DNA of 7,046 bases from Chloroflexota bacterium (GTDB taxonomy: Bacteria > Chloroflexota > Anaerolineae > Anaerolineales > Villigracilaceae). The position numbers and the translations under genes were made by a program. The notes beneath the pieces are model-generated. The model was not told the origin of the DNA and did not search any database. It saw only the letters and a list, made by a program, of their open reading frames with translations. The stretch lies in assembly GCA_021823555.1 (NCBI GenBank), contig JAKANW010000033.1, positions 5,598 to 12,643 of the forward strand, given 5' to 3'. Below, in pieces: positions 1-5,041 of this stretch (its first letter is position 1; every line of letters starts with the position of its first letter).

Positions 1-176
1 GCCAGGCGTTCCACATATTGTTGAGGCGAGCGCGTGCCGTTGTTGGTGGCAAAGACTACTTTCAGGCCACGTGCTTTGATACGCGCGAAAATGGCGGACA
101 AGTCACCAATGGGGGCGTCGGCTTTCCACAGCACGCCGTCCATATCGAGGATGAGAGCTTTGATGTTTTCAAGCAT
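1..176 (-). CDS. HAD-superfamily IIA phosphatase (NagD-like), N-terminal fragment cut by window edge
   Basis: Only the first 58 codons are in the window; the gene continues past position 1. The translated start holds HAD motif I, DMDGVLW at residues 11-17, where D11 would be the phosphorylated nucleophile and D13 the general acid/base. Motif II lies in VFATNNGTRS (residues 41-50), with T44. This spacing and the TNNGTRSP-like segment are typical of the HAD-IIA group (NagD, phosphoglycolate or nitrophenyl phosphatases), which are cytoplasmic Mg-dependent phosphatases. The cap domain, which would indicate substrate, is outside the window. The ATG (174-176) follows the stop of the DUF1028 gene by 23 nt on the same strand, so the two are probably co-transcribed. 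The ribosome binding site is weak (GAGAC-like). The family call is firm; the substrate cannot be given. Confidence 0.85.
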   Translation of the reverse strand, partial: MLENIKALILDMDGVLWKADAPIGDLSAIFARIKARGLKVVFATNNGTRSPQQYVERL

Positions 177-199
177 GGTTGTCTCTGTATATTCAGGAA

Positions 200-1060
200 T
201 TATTTCTCGAATTTCTTGAAGATATAGTCGAGCACGGGTCTATCTATCCACCTCGCGGCAGGATTGGCCCGTTCTTCGAAATTCTCATTTCCAATGAAGG
301 CTGTAAAAGCGGAGCGTGTGGCTTCATCGTATTCCCCGGAAGGCGGGAGCTTGCTATAGTTCAGGTTTTGTAGGATAGTCTGCAAGCGTTGGAGGTCTTT
401 GCCCTTCAGAGTCACGCGGTCTGCTTCGGGACTCTTGCCAAAATACAGACGGTGCATCTCCAGCAGTTCGCCCAACCGCACGACCGGGTCTTCATGGTCG
501 TCCACGCGATAATCCATCCAACGGTCATTGAAGCCGCCGTAACCGCCTTTGGGTTTGACTACGTACAGCGCGGCGGACTGTCGGCCGCGCCTGTCGCCTC
601 CGGCGCGGTCACCAGCTAAAAGGGCGGCATGGAGGCGGGTTGGCAGGTCGCCTTTGGTGTTTAGGAAAGCCTTCTTCATGGCAGGTACAACTTTTTTGCC
701 CGACAGGATGTTGCCTTGTATGGCGTAACCCTTGCCGGAAACCCCTCCTGCCCATTGAAAACAGCCGGCGCCTGAAAACGTAGCTGCATATCCTCGCGCG
801 TTCACGATGCCGACCTGCCGCAGTTCTCGTTCAGGATCGTCTTCCAGCAAGCGACCCAGCGTTTCTCTCGCAGAAAGGCCGGCCGCCATCAAGGCCAGCC
901 CGCGTGGACCGAAGGATGTGTTGGCAAAGGATTGGGTTGCCAGCGCGCCGATCTCGGCTTGCGCCCAGGGAACAACGGCGCCCACAGCCGGGAACTTGGA
1001 AGCGACAGCCACGCCCCAGGCGGGTTCATTGAGATCACAGGCCACAATTGAAAATGTCAT
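200..1060 (-). CDS. DUF1028 family protein (Ntn-hydrolase-like) with C-terminal peptidoglycan-binding-like domain
   Basis: The 286-aa protein has DUF1028 hallmarks: N-terminus MTFSIVACD, GVAVASKFPAVGAVVPWA (residues 16-33), ATQSFANTSFGPRGL (41-55) and the Gly/Arg/Asp segment GDRAGGDRRGRQSAAL (150-165). From general knowledge, DUF1028 domains have an Ntn-hydrolase-like fold; Thr2 would be the candidate nucleophile once Met1 is removed (inference). Residues about 205-286 resemble the putative peptidoglycan-binding domain often found behind DUF1028 (LQTILQNLNY, GEYDEATRSAF). There is no signal peptide or membrane segment, so it looks cytoplasmic, which is hard to reconcile with wall binding. The ATG start matches the usual family start and sits 7 nt behind a TATAAT box with no Shine-Dalgarno, suggesting leaderless translation. 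The HAD gene follows 23 nt downstream. The substrate is unknown. Confidence 0.88.
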   Translation of the reverse strand: MTFSIVACDLNEPAWGVAVASKFPAVGAVVPWAQAEIGALATQSFANTSFGPRGLALMAAGLSARETLGRLLEDDPERELRQVGIVNARGYAATFSGAGCFQWAGGVSGKGYAIQGNILSGKKVVPAMKKAFLNTKGDLPTRLHAALLAGDRAGGDRRGRQSAALYVVKPKGGYGGFNDRWMDYRVDDHEDPVVRLGELLEMHRLYFGKSPEADRVTLKGKDLQRLQTILQNLNYSKLPPSGEYDEATRSAFTAFIGNENFEERANPAARWIDRPVLDYIFKKFEK

Positions 1061-1067
1061 GACGGGG

Positions 1068-1073
1068 ATTATA
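1068..1073 (-). promoter_or_regulatory. Perfect -10 box (TATAAT) for the DUF1028 gene, implying a leaderless transcript
   Basis: On the minus strand TATAAT is followed by seven bases (CCCCGTC) and then the ATG at 1060. Transcription normally begins 6-8 nt after the -10 box, which puts the start on or next to the A of the ATG. No Shine-Dalgarno can fit. The -35 position (about 1091-1096) falls inside the clpP terminator stem and reads GCGGGC, so no good -35 is visible. There is no extended -10 TGn either. Confidence 0.55.
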
Positions 1074-1084
1074 ACCCGCTTGAA

Positions 1085-1113
1085 TCAAAAGCCCGCCGAT
1101 TTCTCGACGGGCT
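1085..1113 (-). terminator. Intrinsic terminator of clpP
   Basis: On the minus strand the arms AGCCCG and CGGGCT pair as six GC-rich base pairs. An A/C mismatch and three further pairs (TCG with CGA) close a GAAA loop. The stem is followed directly by TTTTGA. It starts 15 nt after the clpP stop, the right orientation and place for a Rho-independent terminator; the U run is short (four, counting the T that ends the stem as extra). Confidence 0.75.
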
Positions 1114-1128
1114 TGCGATGATACAGGA

Positions 1129-1740
1129 TCAGGCCTTTATCTTCTCGGGAAGCTCCAGAACGTGATCCACCAGTCCGTATTCGACGGCCTGCCGGGCGTC
1201 CATGTAAAAGTCGCGGTCGGTGTCGTGCTCGATCACTTCCAGTTTCTGGCCGGTATGTTCCGCCAGGATGCCGTTCAGAATAGCCTTCTGGCGCAGGATC
1301 TGTTTGGCGGCAATCTCGATGTCGGTGGCCTGGCCCTGTGCGCCACCCAGCGGCTGGTGCATGTGGATGGTGGCATGCGGCAGGGCGAAGCGGCGGCCCT
1401 TTGTACCGGCGGTCAGCAGCACGGTCCCGAAGGATGCGGTTACGCCCACGGCCACGGTGCTGATCGGGTTGGTGATCATGTGCATCGTATCGTAGATAGC
1501 CAGCCCGGCATAAATCTGTCCGCCCGGCGAATTGATGTACATGTTGATCTCGCGCTCAGGGTCTTCCTTGCTGAGATACAACAATTGCGCCACGATCAGG
1601 TTGGCGATCTGGTCGTCAATCGGCGTGCCGAGGAAGATGATGCGCTCCTTGAGCAGCAGGGAATAAATATCGTAAGCGCGCTCACCGCGCCCCGACGACT
1701 CAATTACCATTGGGATTACGTTTTTGAAATCAGGGATCAT
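1129..1740 (-). CDS. clpP: ATP-dependent Clp protease proteolytic subunit ClpP
   Basis: This is a serine peptidase of family S14, whose tetradecameric barrel degrades proteins fed by a Clp ATPase (ClpX, ClpC or ClpA) in the cytoplasm. Counting from the ATG at 1738-1740 (203 aa, a usual ClpP length), the catalytic triad is visible: S103 in [12 protein letters not shown]128 in IHMHQPLGG, and D177 in HDTDRDFYM. The oligomer/substrate-groove segment [18 protein letters not shown] (residues 69-86) and GQATDIEI (136-143) are also standard. The open frame extends upstream to 1818, but GGAGG 5 nt before the 1740 ATG and the family N-terminus favour the shorter form; the extra 26 residues look like untranslated leader. 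It lies 119 nt downstream of tig on the same strand, a common chaperone/protease pairing, and ends at its own terminator. The partner ATPase gene is not in the window. Confidence 0.97.
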   Translation of the reverse strand: MIPDFKNVIPMVIESSGRGERAYDIYSLLLKERIIFLGTPIDDQIANLIVAQLLYLSKEDPEREINMYINSPGGQIYAGLAIYDTMHMITNPISTVAVGVTASFGTVLLTAGTKGRRFALPHATIHMHQPLGGAQGQATDIEIAAKQILRQKAILNGILAEHTGQKLEVIEHDTDRDFYMDARQAVEYGLVDHVLELPEKIKA

Positions 1741-1745
1741 GGGTT

Positions 1746-1750
1746 CCTCC
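1746..1750 (-). promoter_or_regulatory. Shine-Dalgarno that fixes the clpP start
   Basis: GGAGG on the minus strand is separated by 5 nt (AACCC) from the ATG at 1738-1740. No comparable site precedes the more upstream in-frame start at 1818. This supports a 203-aa ClpP over the 229-aa reading. Confidence 0.85.
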
Positions 1751-1761
1751 AAGTTTCGGAC

Positions 1762-1790
1762 ATCATACTCGCTCAATGTTTGAATCATGT
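1762..1790 (-). promoter_or_regulatory. Candidate clpP promoter (-10 TATGAT)
   Basis: TATGAT at 1762-1767 matches five of six -10 bases and would start transcription near 1755, a few bases before the clpP Shine-Dalgarno. The sequence 17 nt further up (1785-1790, ACATGA on the minus strand) is a poor -35, so this is only a candidate. clpP may instead, or also, be read from tig. Confidence 0.35.
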
Positions 1791-1813
1791 TAACTTTAAC
1801 GATAAGTTTTATT

Positions 1814-1850
1814 GGCAAAGGCGAGGCACCTTTGAAGGAAAGGCCTTGCC
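1814..1850 (-). other. Imperfect stem-loop between tig and clpP
   Basis: The outer arms are GGCAAAGGC (1814-1822) and GCCTTGCC (1843-1850), with one bulged base. A smaller inner hairpin pairs CTTT with AAAG. On the minus strand it follows the tig stop by 9 nt, but the bases after it are AATAAAAC with no U run. It is therefore not a standard intrinsic terminator; it could be an mRNA 3' end or processing structure in a tig-clpP transcript. Confidence 0.3.
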
Positions 1851-1859
1851 CCGGATGGT

Positions 1860-3326
1860 CTACTCGTTTGCCTCTTCTGGAGACGCTTCGCCTGCTTCCA
1901 GCTCGGACTTGGAGCTGTCCGCCGTTTCCTGAGGCTGGGTCCCCTCTACTGTGGATTCGGCCACCTGCGCTTCTTCAGGCGGCTTGTATGCGCCGGTAGC
2001 GATGGCCTTCAACGTATCCAACGCCCGGCGGGTGAGCAGGCGGCTGGCGGATTCCATGGCCACGGCCTGGGCCAACTGTTGCTGGCCTTTGCGCCCGCCG
2101 CGCAATTGGTTGAGATTCACGCCCTGCATTTGCAGCTCGGTCAGCGTGTTGGTGAACTCGGAATCCAGAGATGCGTTGTCTACGTTGATCTTTTCCTGGC
2201 GGATGATCTCATCCAGGATGAGCGAACGGTCTAGGCGCTTTTTAGCTACCGGCAGGACTTCCTCTTCGGTGAACTTCTCCTGGGTTGTGTCACGCATCTT
2301 GAAATACGTGGGCAGGTCAAGCCCCTGCTGGGACAGACGCTGCTGCAGGTCTTCGAGTACGTGCTCACCCTCGTGATCGAGCGTTTGCTTGGCGTACTTG
2401 ATGGTCGCGCCGGCTTTGATCTTTTCGATCAACTCTTCAAAATACTTGTCGTCATAATCGGACTTGGAGCTGGCTTCAACATCCTGCTTGACCAGTTCCA
2501 TTAGCTTATCCATCGTATCGCCTGCTCCCACCATTTTGGCGAAGTCATCGTCCAGGTCGGGCAGGATCATGCCGCGCACGGTTTTGATGGTCACTTCGAA
2601 GTTGACCGTCTCGCCGCGCAAGCTTTCGTCAGCATCGTCCTTGGCATATTTGTGTTTGATGGCCTTGCTCTCGCCGGCCTTCAAGCCGATCAGTTCCTTG
2701 GCGAAACCGGGGAAGGGCCATTCCTCGTCGCGGTCTTTCTCGCGGACCATGGTCGCGAAGCCGGTGCGCGAGAGTCCGGCGCTTTTGTCCTCGTCGCCTT
2801 CCTTTGGCTTGGCGTATTCACCCTTCACATCCAGCAGCACGTAGTCGCCGGTCTCGATGGCGCGCTCCGCAGTCTCGGAGGATGCGTATCTTTGGCGGAG
2901 ATCCTCCAGGGCCGCGTCCACTGCCTCTTGGCCGGGAGCCGTCCACTCGTACGGCAGGCGAAGCGAGTGATAGTCGCCCAGGTCCACCTGTGGGGCAAGC
3001 GGTACGTTGAAGGTCAGCTTGGGCGGCTCAAGGTTATCAATTGATTCCAACGAACCGGCCGCGGCGGGTTTGATATCGGCTTCGTCGAGCATCTTGGGAT
3101 AGATCTCATCCACCAAATCGTCCATGGCCTGCTCGACGATGGCTTGCTCGCCAAAATGGCGCACGACCACGTTATAGGGCGCCTTGCCCGGCCGGAAACC
3201 GGGGATCTTGCCGCGTTCGGAAATTTTACGGGCGGCGCGGCGCTTGCTGGCGTCCATCTGTTCCTGCTCAACTTCGACGATCAGTTTTACCTGATGGTCA
3301 TCCTGAAATTGTTTTTCGATCTTCAA
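1860..3326 (-). CDS. tig: Trigger factor, ribosome-associated chaperone and peptidyl-prolyl isomerase
   Basis: Trigger factor binds the ribosome at the peptide exit and shields nascent chains. Starting at the TTG at 3324-3326 the product is 488 aa. Residues 1 to about 120 form the ribosome-binding domain with the signature GFRPGKAP at 43-50. Residues about 158-250 are the FKBP-like isomerase domain ([42 protein letters not shown]). Residues about 260-445 are the helical SurA-like chaperone arms. The last 40 residues (449-488) form a Pro/Glu/Ser-rich acidic tail, which helps explain a length above the common 430-450. A TTG 18 nt upstream in frame (3344) is less likely because it lies inside a perfect hairpin, whereas the chosen TTG has GGAGG 5 nt before it. 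No promoter fits between the tRNA and tig, so tig mRNA probably starts at the tRNA-Leu promoter. Confidence 0.96.
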   Translation of the reverse strand: MKIEKQFQDDHQVKLIVEVEQEQMDASKRRAARKISERGKIPGFRPGKAPYNVVVRHFGEQAIVEQAMDDLVDEIYPKMLDEADIKPAAAGSLESIDNLEPPKLTFNVPLAPQVDLGDYHSLRLPYEWTAPGQEAVDAALEDLRQRYASSETAERAIETGDYVLLDVKGEYAKPKEGDEDKSAGLSRTGFATMVREKDRDEEWPFPGFAKELIGLKAGESKAIKHKYAKDDADESLRGETVNFEVTIKTVRGMILPDLDDDFAKMVGAGDTMDKLMELVKQDVEASSKSDYDDKYFEELIEKIKAGATIKYAKQTLDHEGEHVLEDLQQRLSQQGLDLPTYFKMRDTTQEKFTEEEVLPVAKKRLDRSLILDEIIRQEKINVDNASLDSEFTNTLTELQMQGVNLNQLRGGRKGQQQLAQAVAMESASRLLTRRALDTLKAIATGAYKPPEEAQVAESTVEGTQPQETADSSKSELEAGEASPEEANE

Positions 3327-3331
3327 ATTAT

Positions 3332-3336
3332 CCTCC
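3332..3336 (-). promoter_or_regulatory. Shine-Dalgarno of tig, directly next to a perfect hairpin
   Basis: GGAGG on the minus strand lies 5 nt before the TTG start. The last base of the 15-bp inverted repeat is the immediately adjacent base (3337), so a folded hairpin would stand right beside the ribosome landing site and could affect tig translation. Confidence 0.8.
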
Positions 3337-3370
3337 AGACCCAAAAGGTCTCACGAGACCTTTTGGGTCT
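3337..3370 (-). terminator. Perfect 15-bp inverted repeat between tRNA-Leu and tig: terminator or attenuator
   Basis: The arms AGACCCAAAAGGTCT (3337-3351) and AGACCTTTTGGGTCT (3356-3370) are exact reverse complements around a 4-nt loop. Read on the minus strand, the inner part (AGGTCT, CGTG, AGACCT, then TTTT) is itself a standard intrinsic terminator 3' of the tRNA. The following GGGTCT extends pairing to the full 15 bp. The repeat starts 11 nt after the tRNA end and finishes at the tig Shine-Dalgarno. It could release mature tRNA-Leu transcripts while a fraction reads through into tig. The repeat is certain; its regulatory role is inferred. Confidence 0.7.
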
Positions 3371-3381
3371 CAAAATTTCAG

Positions 3382-3463
3382 TGGGGACGGTGGGGGTCGA
3401 ACCCACACGCCTTTCGGCACATGATCCTAAGTCATGCCTGTCTGCCAGTTCCAGCACGTCCCC
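3382..3463 (-). tRNA. tRNA-Leu (anticodon UAG)
   Basis: The 82-nt sequence folds as a class II tRNA. The acceptor arms GGGGACG and CGTCCCC are perfect, with discriminator A. The D stem is CTG/CAG, with a GAACTGGCAGA loop. The anticodon stem CATGA/TCATG closes a CTTAGGA loop, giving anticodon TAG (3427-3429) and G37. The long variable arm contains GCC-GAAA-GGC, and the T stem GTGGG/CCCAC holds a TTCGACC loop. The long variable arm and A73 are leucine-type. The 3' CCA is not encoded (CTG follows the discriminator), so a CCA-adding enzyme is needed. It is the first gene of the unit leading to tig. Confidence 0.97.
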
Positions 3464-3494
3464 GGCTGCATTCTTCGGTGAATAGCGCGGCACG

Positions 3495-3523
3495 ATTATA
3501 AGCGAGGGGAGAATGAGCGTCAA
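3495..3523 (-). promoter_or_regulatory. Strong sigma70-type promoter for tRNA-Leu (and probably tig)
   Basis: On the minus strand TTGACG (3518-3523) and a perfect TATAAT (3495-3500) are separated by exactly 17 nt. The predicted start near 3488 leaves about 25 nt before the mature tRNA 5' end, to be removed by RNase P. It is the best-matching promoter in the window and the only one found that could serve tig. Confidence 0.85.
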
Positions 3524-3541
3524 CGAGGATTGCGGTATAAT
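3513..3541 (+). promoter_or_regulatory. Divergent promoter for the 137-aa protein and LCP gene
   Basis: A perfect TATAAT lies at 3536-3541. Seventeen bases upstream, ATGAGC (3513-3518) matches three of six -35 bases. The predicted start near 3548 gives a leader of about 34 nt that includes the Shine-Dalgarno at 3571-3574. Its -35 region abuts and shares one base with the -35 of the opposing tRNA-Leu promoter, so the two probably cannot be occupied at once. Confidence 0.6.
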
Positions 3542-3581
3542 CCCCGCCCTCGAAACTCGATATCACTGTCGGAGAAATCAC

Positions 3582-3995
3582 TTGACCCGCATCATCAACC
3601 CCGAATCCACAGGAAAAGAACGAACCCGATTAATCAAAGCGATTGTATTATCTTTGCGCGAACTGGCGCGTCAGACCGCCCCCGGGCCTGAGTCGCGTGA
3701 TCTGGCCGCGTTCATTGCCCTGGCCTTGCAATCCATCTCGGAGGGCATCGACTCCTCCGTGGCTGCCTGGGAGAAGCGCGACTATTGGGTGAAGGCCGAT
3801 AAATTCCGCATGGAGTGGATGTGGGCCGGGCAGACCGCCGCGAAAATGAAAGCCGCCGTGTTGGCCGATGATTGGGCTGCCATTGCCACGCTCATGCCGC
3901 AGATCGCGAGCAAACTCAGTAATGTGCAGGTGGCAGAAAACCACAGGTTGGGCAAGCCCTGGATAGGCAGCTGGAAGGTGTTAAAGCAAGCATAG
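3582..3995 (+). CDS. Small Trp-rich helical protein of unknown function, upstream of the LCP gene
   Basis: I do not recognise a named family. The 137-aa product starts at the TTG at 3582, with GGAG 7 nt before it. The open frame reaches back to an ATG at 3513, but that ATG lies within and upstream of the promoter, so the short form is preferred. The protein has no signal peptide or membrane segment and looks mainly helical. It carries seven tryptophans, most of them in the segment AAWEKRDYWVKADKFRMEW (residues 61-79) plus W81, and near the C-terminus (GKPWIGSWKVL). The N-terminus, INPESTGKERTRLIKAI, is basic. The codon pattern and neighbours look native. The LCP gene begins 1 nt after its stop, so translation is likely coupled and a cell-envelope role is possible, though this is only context. 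Confidence 0.8.
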   Translation: MTRIINPESTGKERTRLIKAIVLSLRELARQTAPGPESRDLAAFIALALQSISEGIDSSVAAWEKRDYWVKADKFRMEWMWAGQTAAKMKAAVLADDWAAIATLMPQIASKLSNVQVAENHRLGKPWIGSWKVLKQA

Positions 3996-3996
3996 A

Positions 3997-4893
3997 ATGC
4001 ATACGCTGGATAAAACACAACCAAGCCGGCCGCCGAACCTGGAAACTTTTCAGCCGGTCCGCATTACACGCAGGGGAAGCGATAAGCGATGGCGGTTTCA
4101 TTTCTGGCTTGTCCTGCTGGGCGCTATCCTCCTGGTTTACTTCTTTGTCCCGTTTCGGACGAACATCCTGCTCCTGGGTACAGATGATTCTCCCCAACGC
4201 GGCGCCTTGGGCCGTACCGATACGATCATCCTGACCACGATCGTTCCCCTGAAGCCTTACGTTGGTCTGCTCTCGATCCCGCGCGATCTATGGGTGACCA
4301 TTCCCAATGTCGGTGAGCAACGCATTAACACTGCCTATTTCTTTGCCGAAGCGCAGCAGGATGGGAGCGGGCCGCGTTCCATCATGGAAACCATCCGCCA
4401 GGATTTCGGCGTGACGGTGCATTACTATGCTTTGATCCACATGGGCGGGTTGGTAGGCGTGATCGATGCGTTGGGCGGCGTGGACATCCAATTGGAGAAG
4501 CCTCTTGGCGGCCTCCCTGCTGGCGCACATCACCTGGACGGAGCAGCAGCCCTGGCTTTTGCCCGCGAGCGCTATTCAGCCGACGATTTTTTGCGCATGG
4601 TACAGGGCCAGATCCTCTTGCAGGCCGTCCTGAAAAAGATGCTCTCGCCAGGTTCCTGGCCACGTTTGCCGTCCGTTGCGGCCGCATTATCCAAGGTCGT
4701 GCAGAGTAACATCCCGGCCTGGCAATGGCCGCGTTTGTCCTTTGCCCTCCTGCGCGCCTTTTGGGTTGGAATGGATTCCCGCACGATTTCTCGTGAGATG
4801 GTTACGCCGTTCACTACTTCCGGGGGAGCGCAGGTACTTGCACCGAAGTGGGAGGTGATCCGGCCCCTTGTGAAAGAAATGTTCAATCCCTGA
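3997..4893 (+). CDS. LytR-CpsA-Psr (LCP) family cell-envelope protein
   Basis: LCP proteins transfer polyprenyl-diphosphate-linked glycopolymers onto peptidoglycan or other surface acceptors outside the membrane. The 298-aa product has a basic cytoplasmic N-terminus (about 1-34), one membrane helix (about 35-52), and then the LCP domain. Family motifs are in order: ILLLGTDD (57-64), GRTDTI (72-77), SIPRDLWV (93-100), RINTAY (109-114), DALGGVDI (157-164) and LAFARERYSADDFLRMVQGQ (186-205). The last carries the phosphate-binding arginines R190, R192 and R200, along with D197 and Q203. No LytR_C domain follows. The ATG comes 1 nt after the preceding stop. The only purine-rich stretch, GGAAGG, is 18 nt away, so translational coupling to the upstream gene is likely. 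Family assignment is firm; the polymer it attaches is unknown. Confidence 0.93.
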   Translation: MHTLDKTQPSRPPNLETFQPVRITRRGSDKRWRFHFWLVLLGAILLVYFFVPFRTNILLLGTDDSPQRGALGRTDTIILTTIVPLKPYVGLLSIPRDLWVTIPNVGEQRINTAYFFAEAQQDGSGPRSIMETIRQDFGVTVHYYALIHMGGLVGVIDALGGVDIQLEKPLGGLPAGAHHLDGAAALAFARERYSADDFLRMVQGQILLQAVLKKMLSPGSWPRLPSVAAALSKVVQSNIPAWQWPRLSFALLRAFWVGMDSRTISREMVTPFTTSGGAQVLAPKWEVIRPLVKEMFNP

Positions 4894-5041
4894 TTGTCTG
4901 GGCGTAATTTGCATGAAATCACCGCAACAGCAAATCTGAAATTGGTGGTTGTAGGGCAGTAACTAAAGACCACTATTCGACGACTACTACTGTGAAGTAT
5001 ATGCTTTTATTTTCGTAACAAAGGACGGACAAAAGATAGAT
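4894..5041 (+). other. Intergenic gap before the PIG-L cassette, with a candidate promoter
   Basis: This 148-nt AT-richer gap separates the LCP gene from the cassette. TCGACG (4977-4982) and TATGCT (5000-5005) lie 17 nt apart and each match four of six consensus bases; they would give a start near 5012. ATTTGC (4907-4912) and GCAAAT (4930-4935) could form a 6-bp stem with a 17-nt loop, but there is no U run, so no clear terminator follows the LCP gene. I see no RNA gene or reading frame here. Confidence 0.35.

Noticed and set aside
1814..1850. tig terminator
   Set aside because: The stem is imperfect and is followed by AATAAAAC instead of a U run on the minus strand; kept only as an unexplained stem-loop.
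1162..1932. 256-aa open frame on the plus strand opposite clpP
   Set aside because: It is the antisense shadow of clpP and its leader. It has no recognisable domain, and clpP itself has a full catalytic triad, Shine-Dalgarno and terminator.
2652..3044. 130-aa plus-strand open frame opposite tig
   Set aside because: Lies wholly inside trigger factor on the other strand, has no family resemblance, and long antisense frames are expected in GC-rich genes.
3327..3354. GATAAT just before the tig start with GTGAGA 16 nt upstream, as a private tig promoter
   Set aside because: Transcription would begin after the TTG start codon, so it could not make a translatable tig mRNA from the supported start.
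3323..3523. 66-aa minus-strand open frame across the tRNA region
   Set aside because: It runs through tRNA-Leu, its promoter and the hairpin; these RNA and DNA signals explain the sequence better.
4907..4935. Terminator or regulatory hairpin after the LCP gene
   Set aside because: Only a 6-bp AT-rich stem with a 17-nt loop and no following T run; could easily arise by chance.
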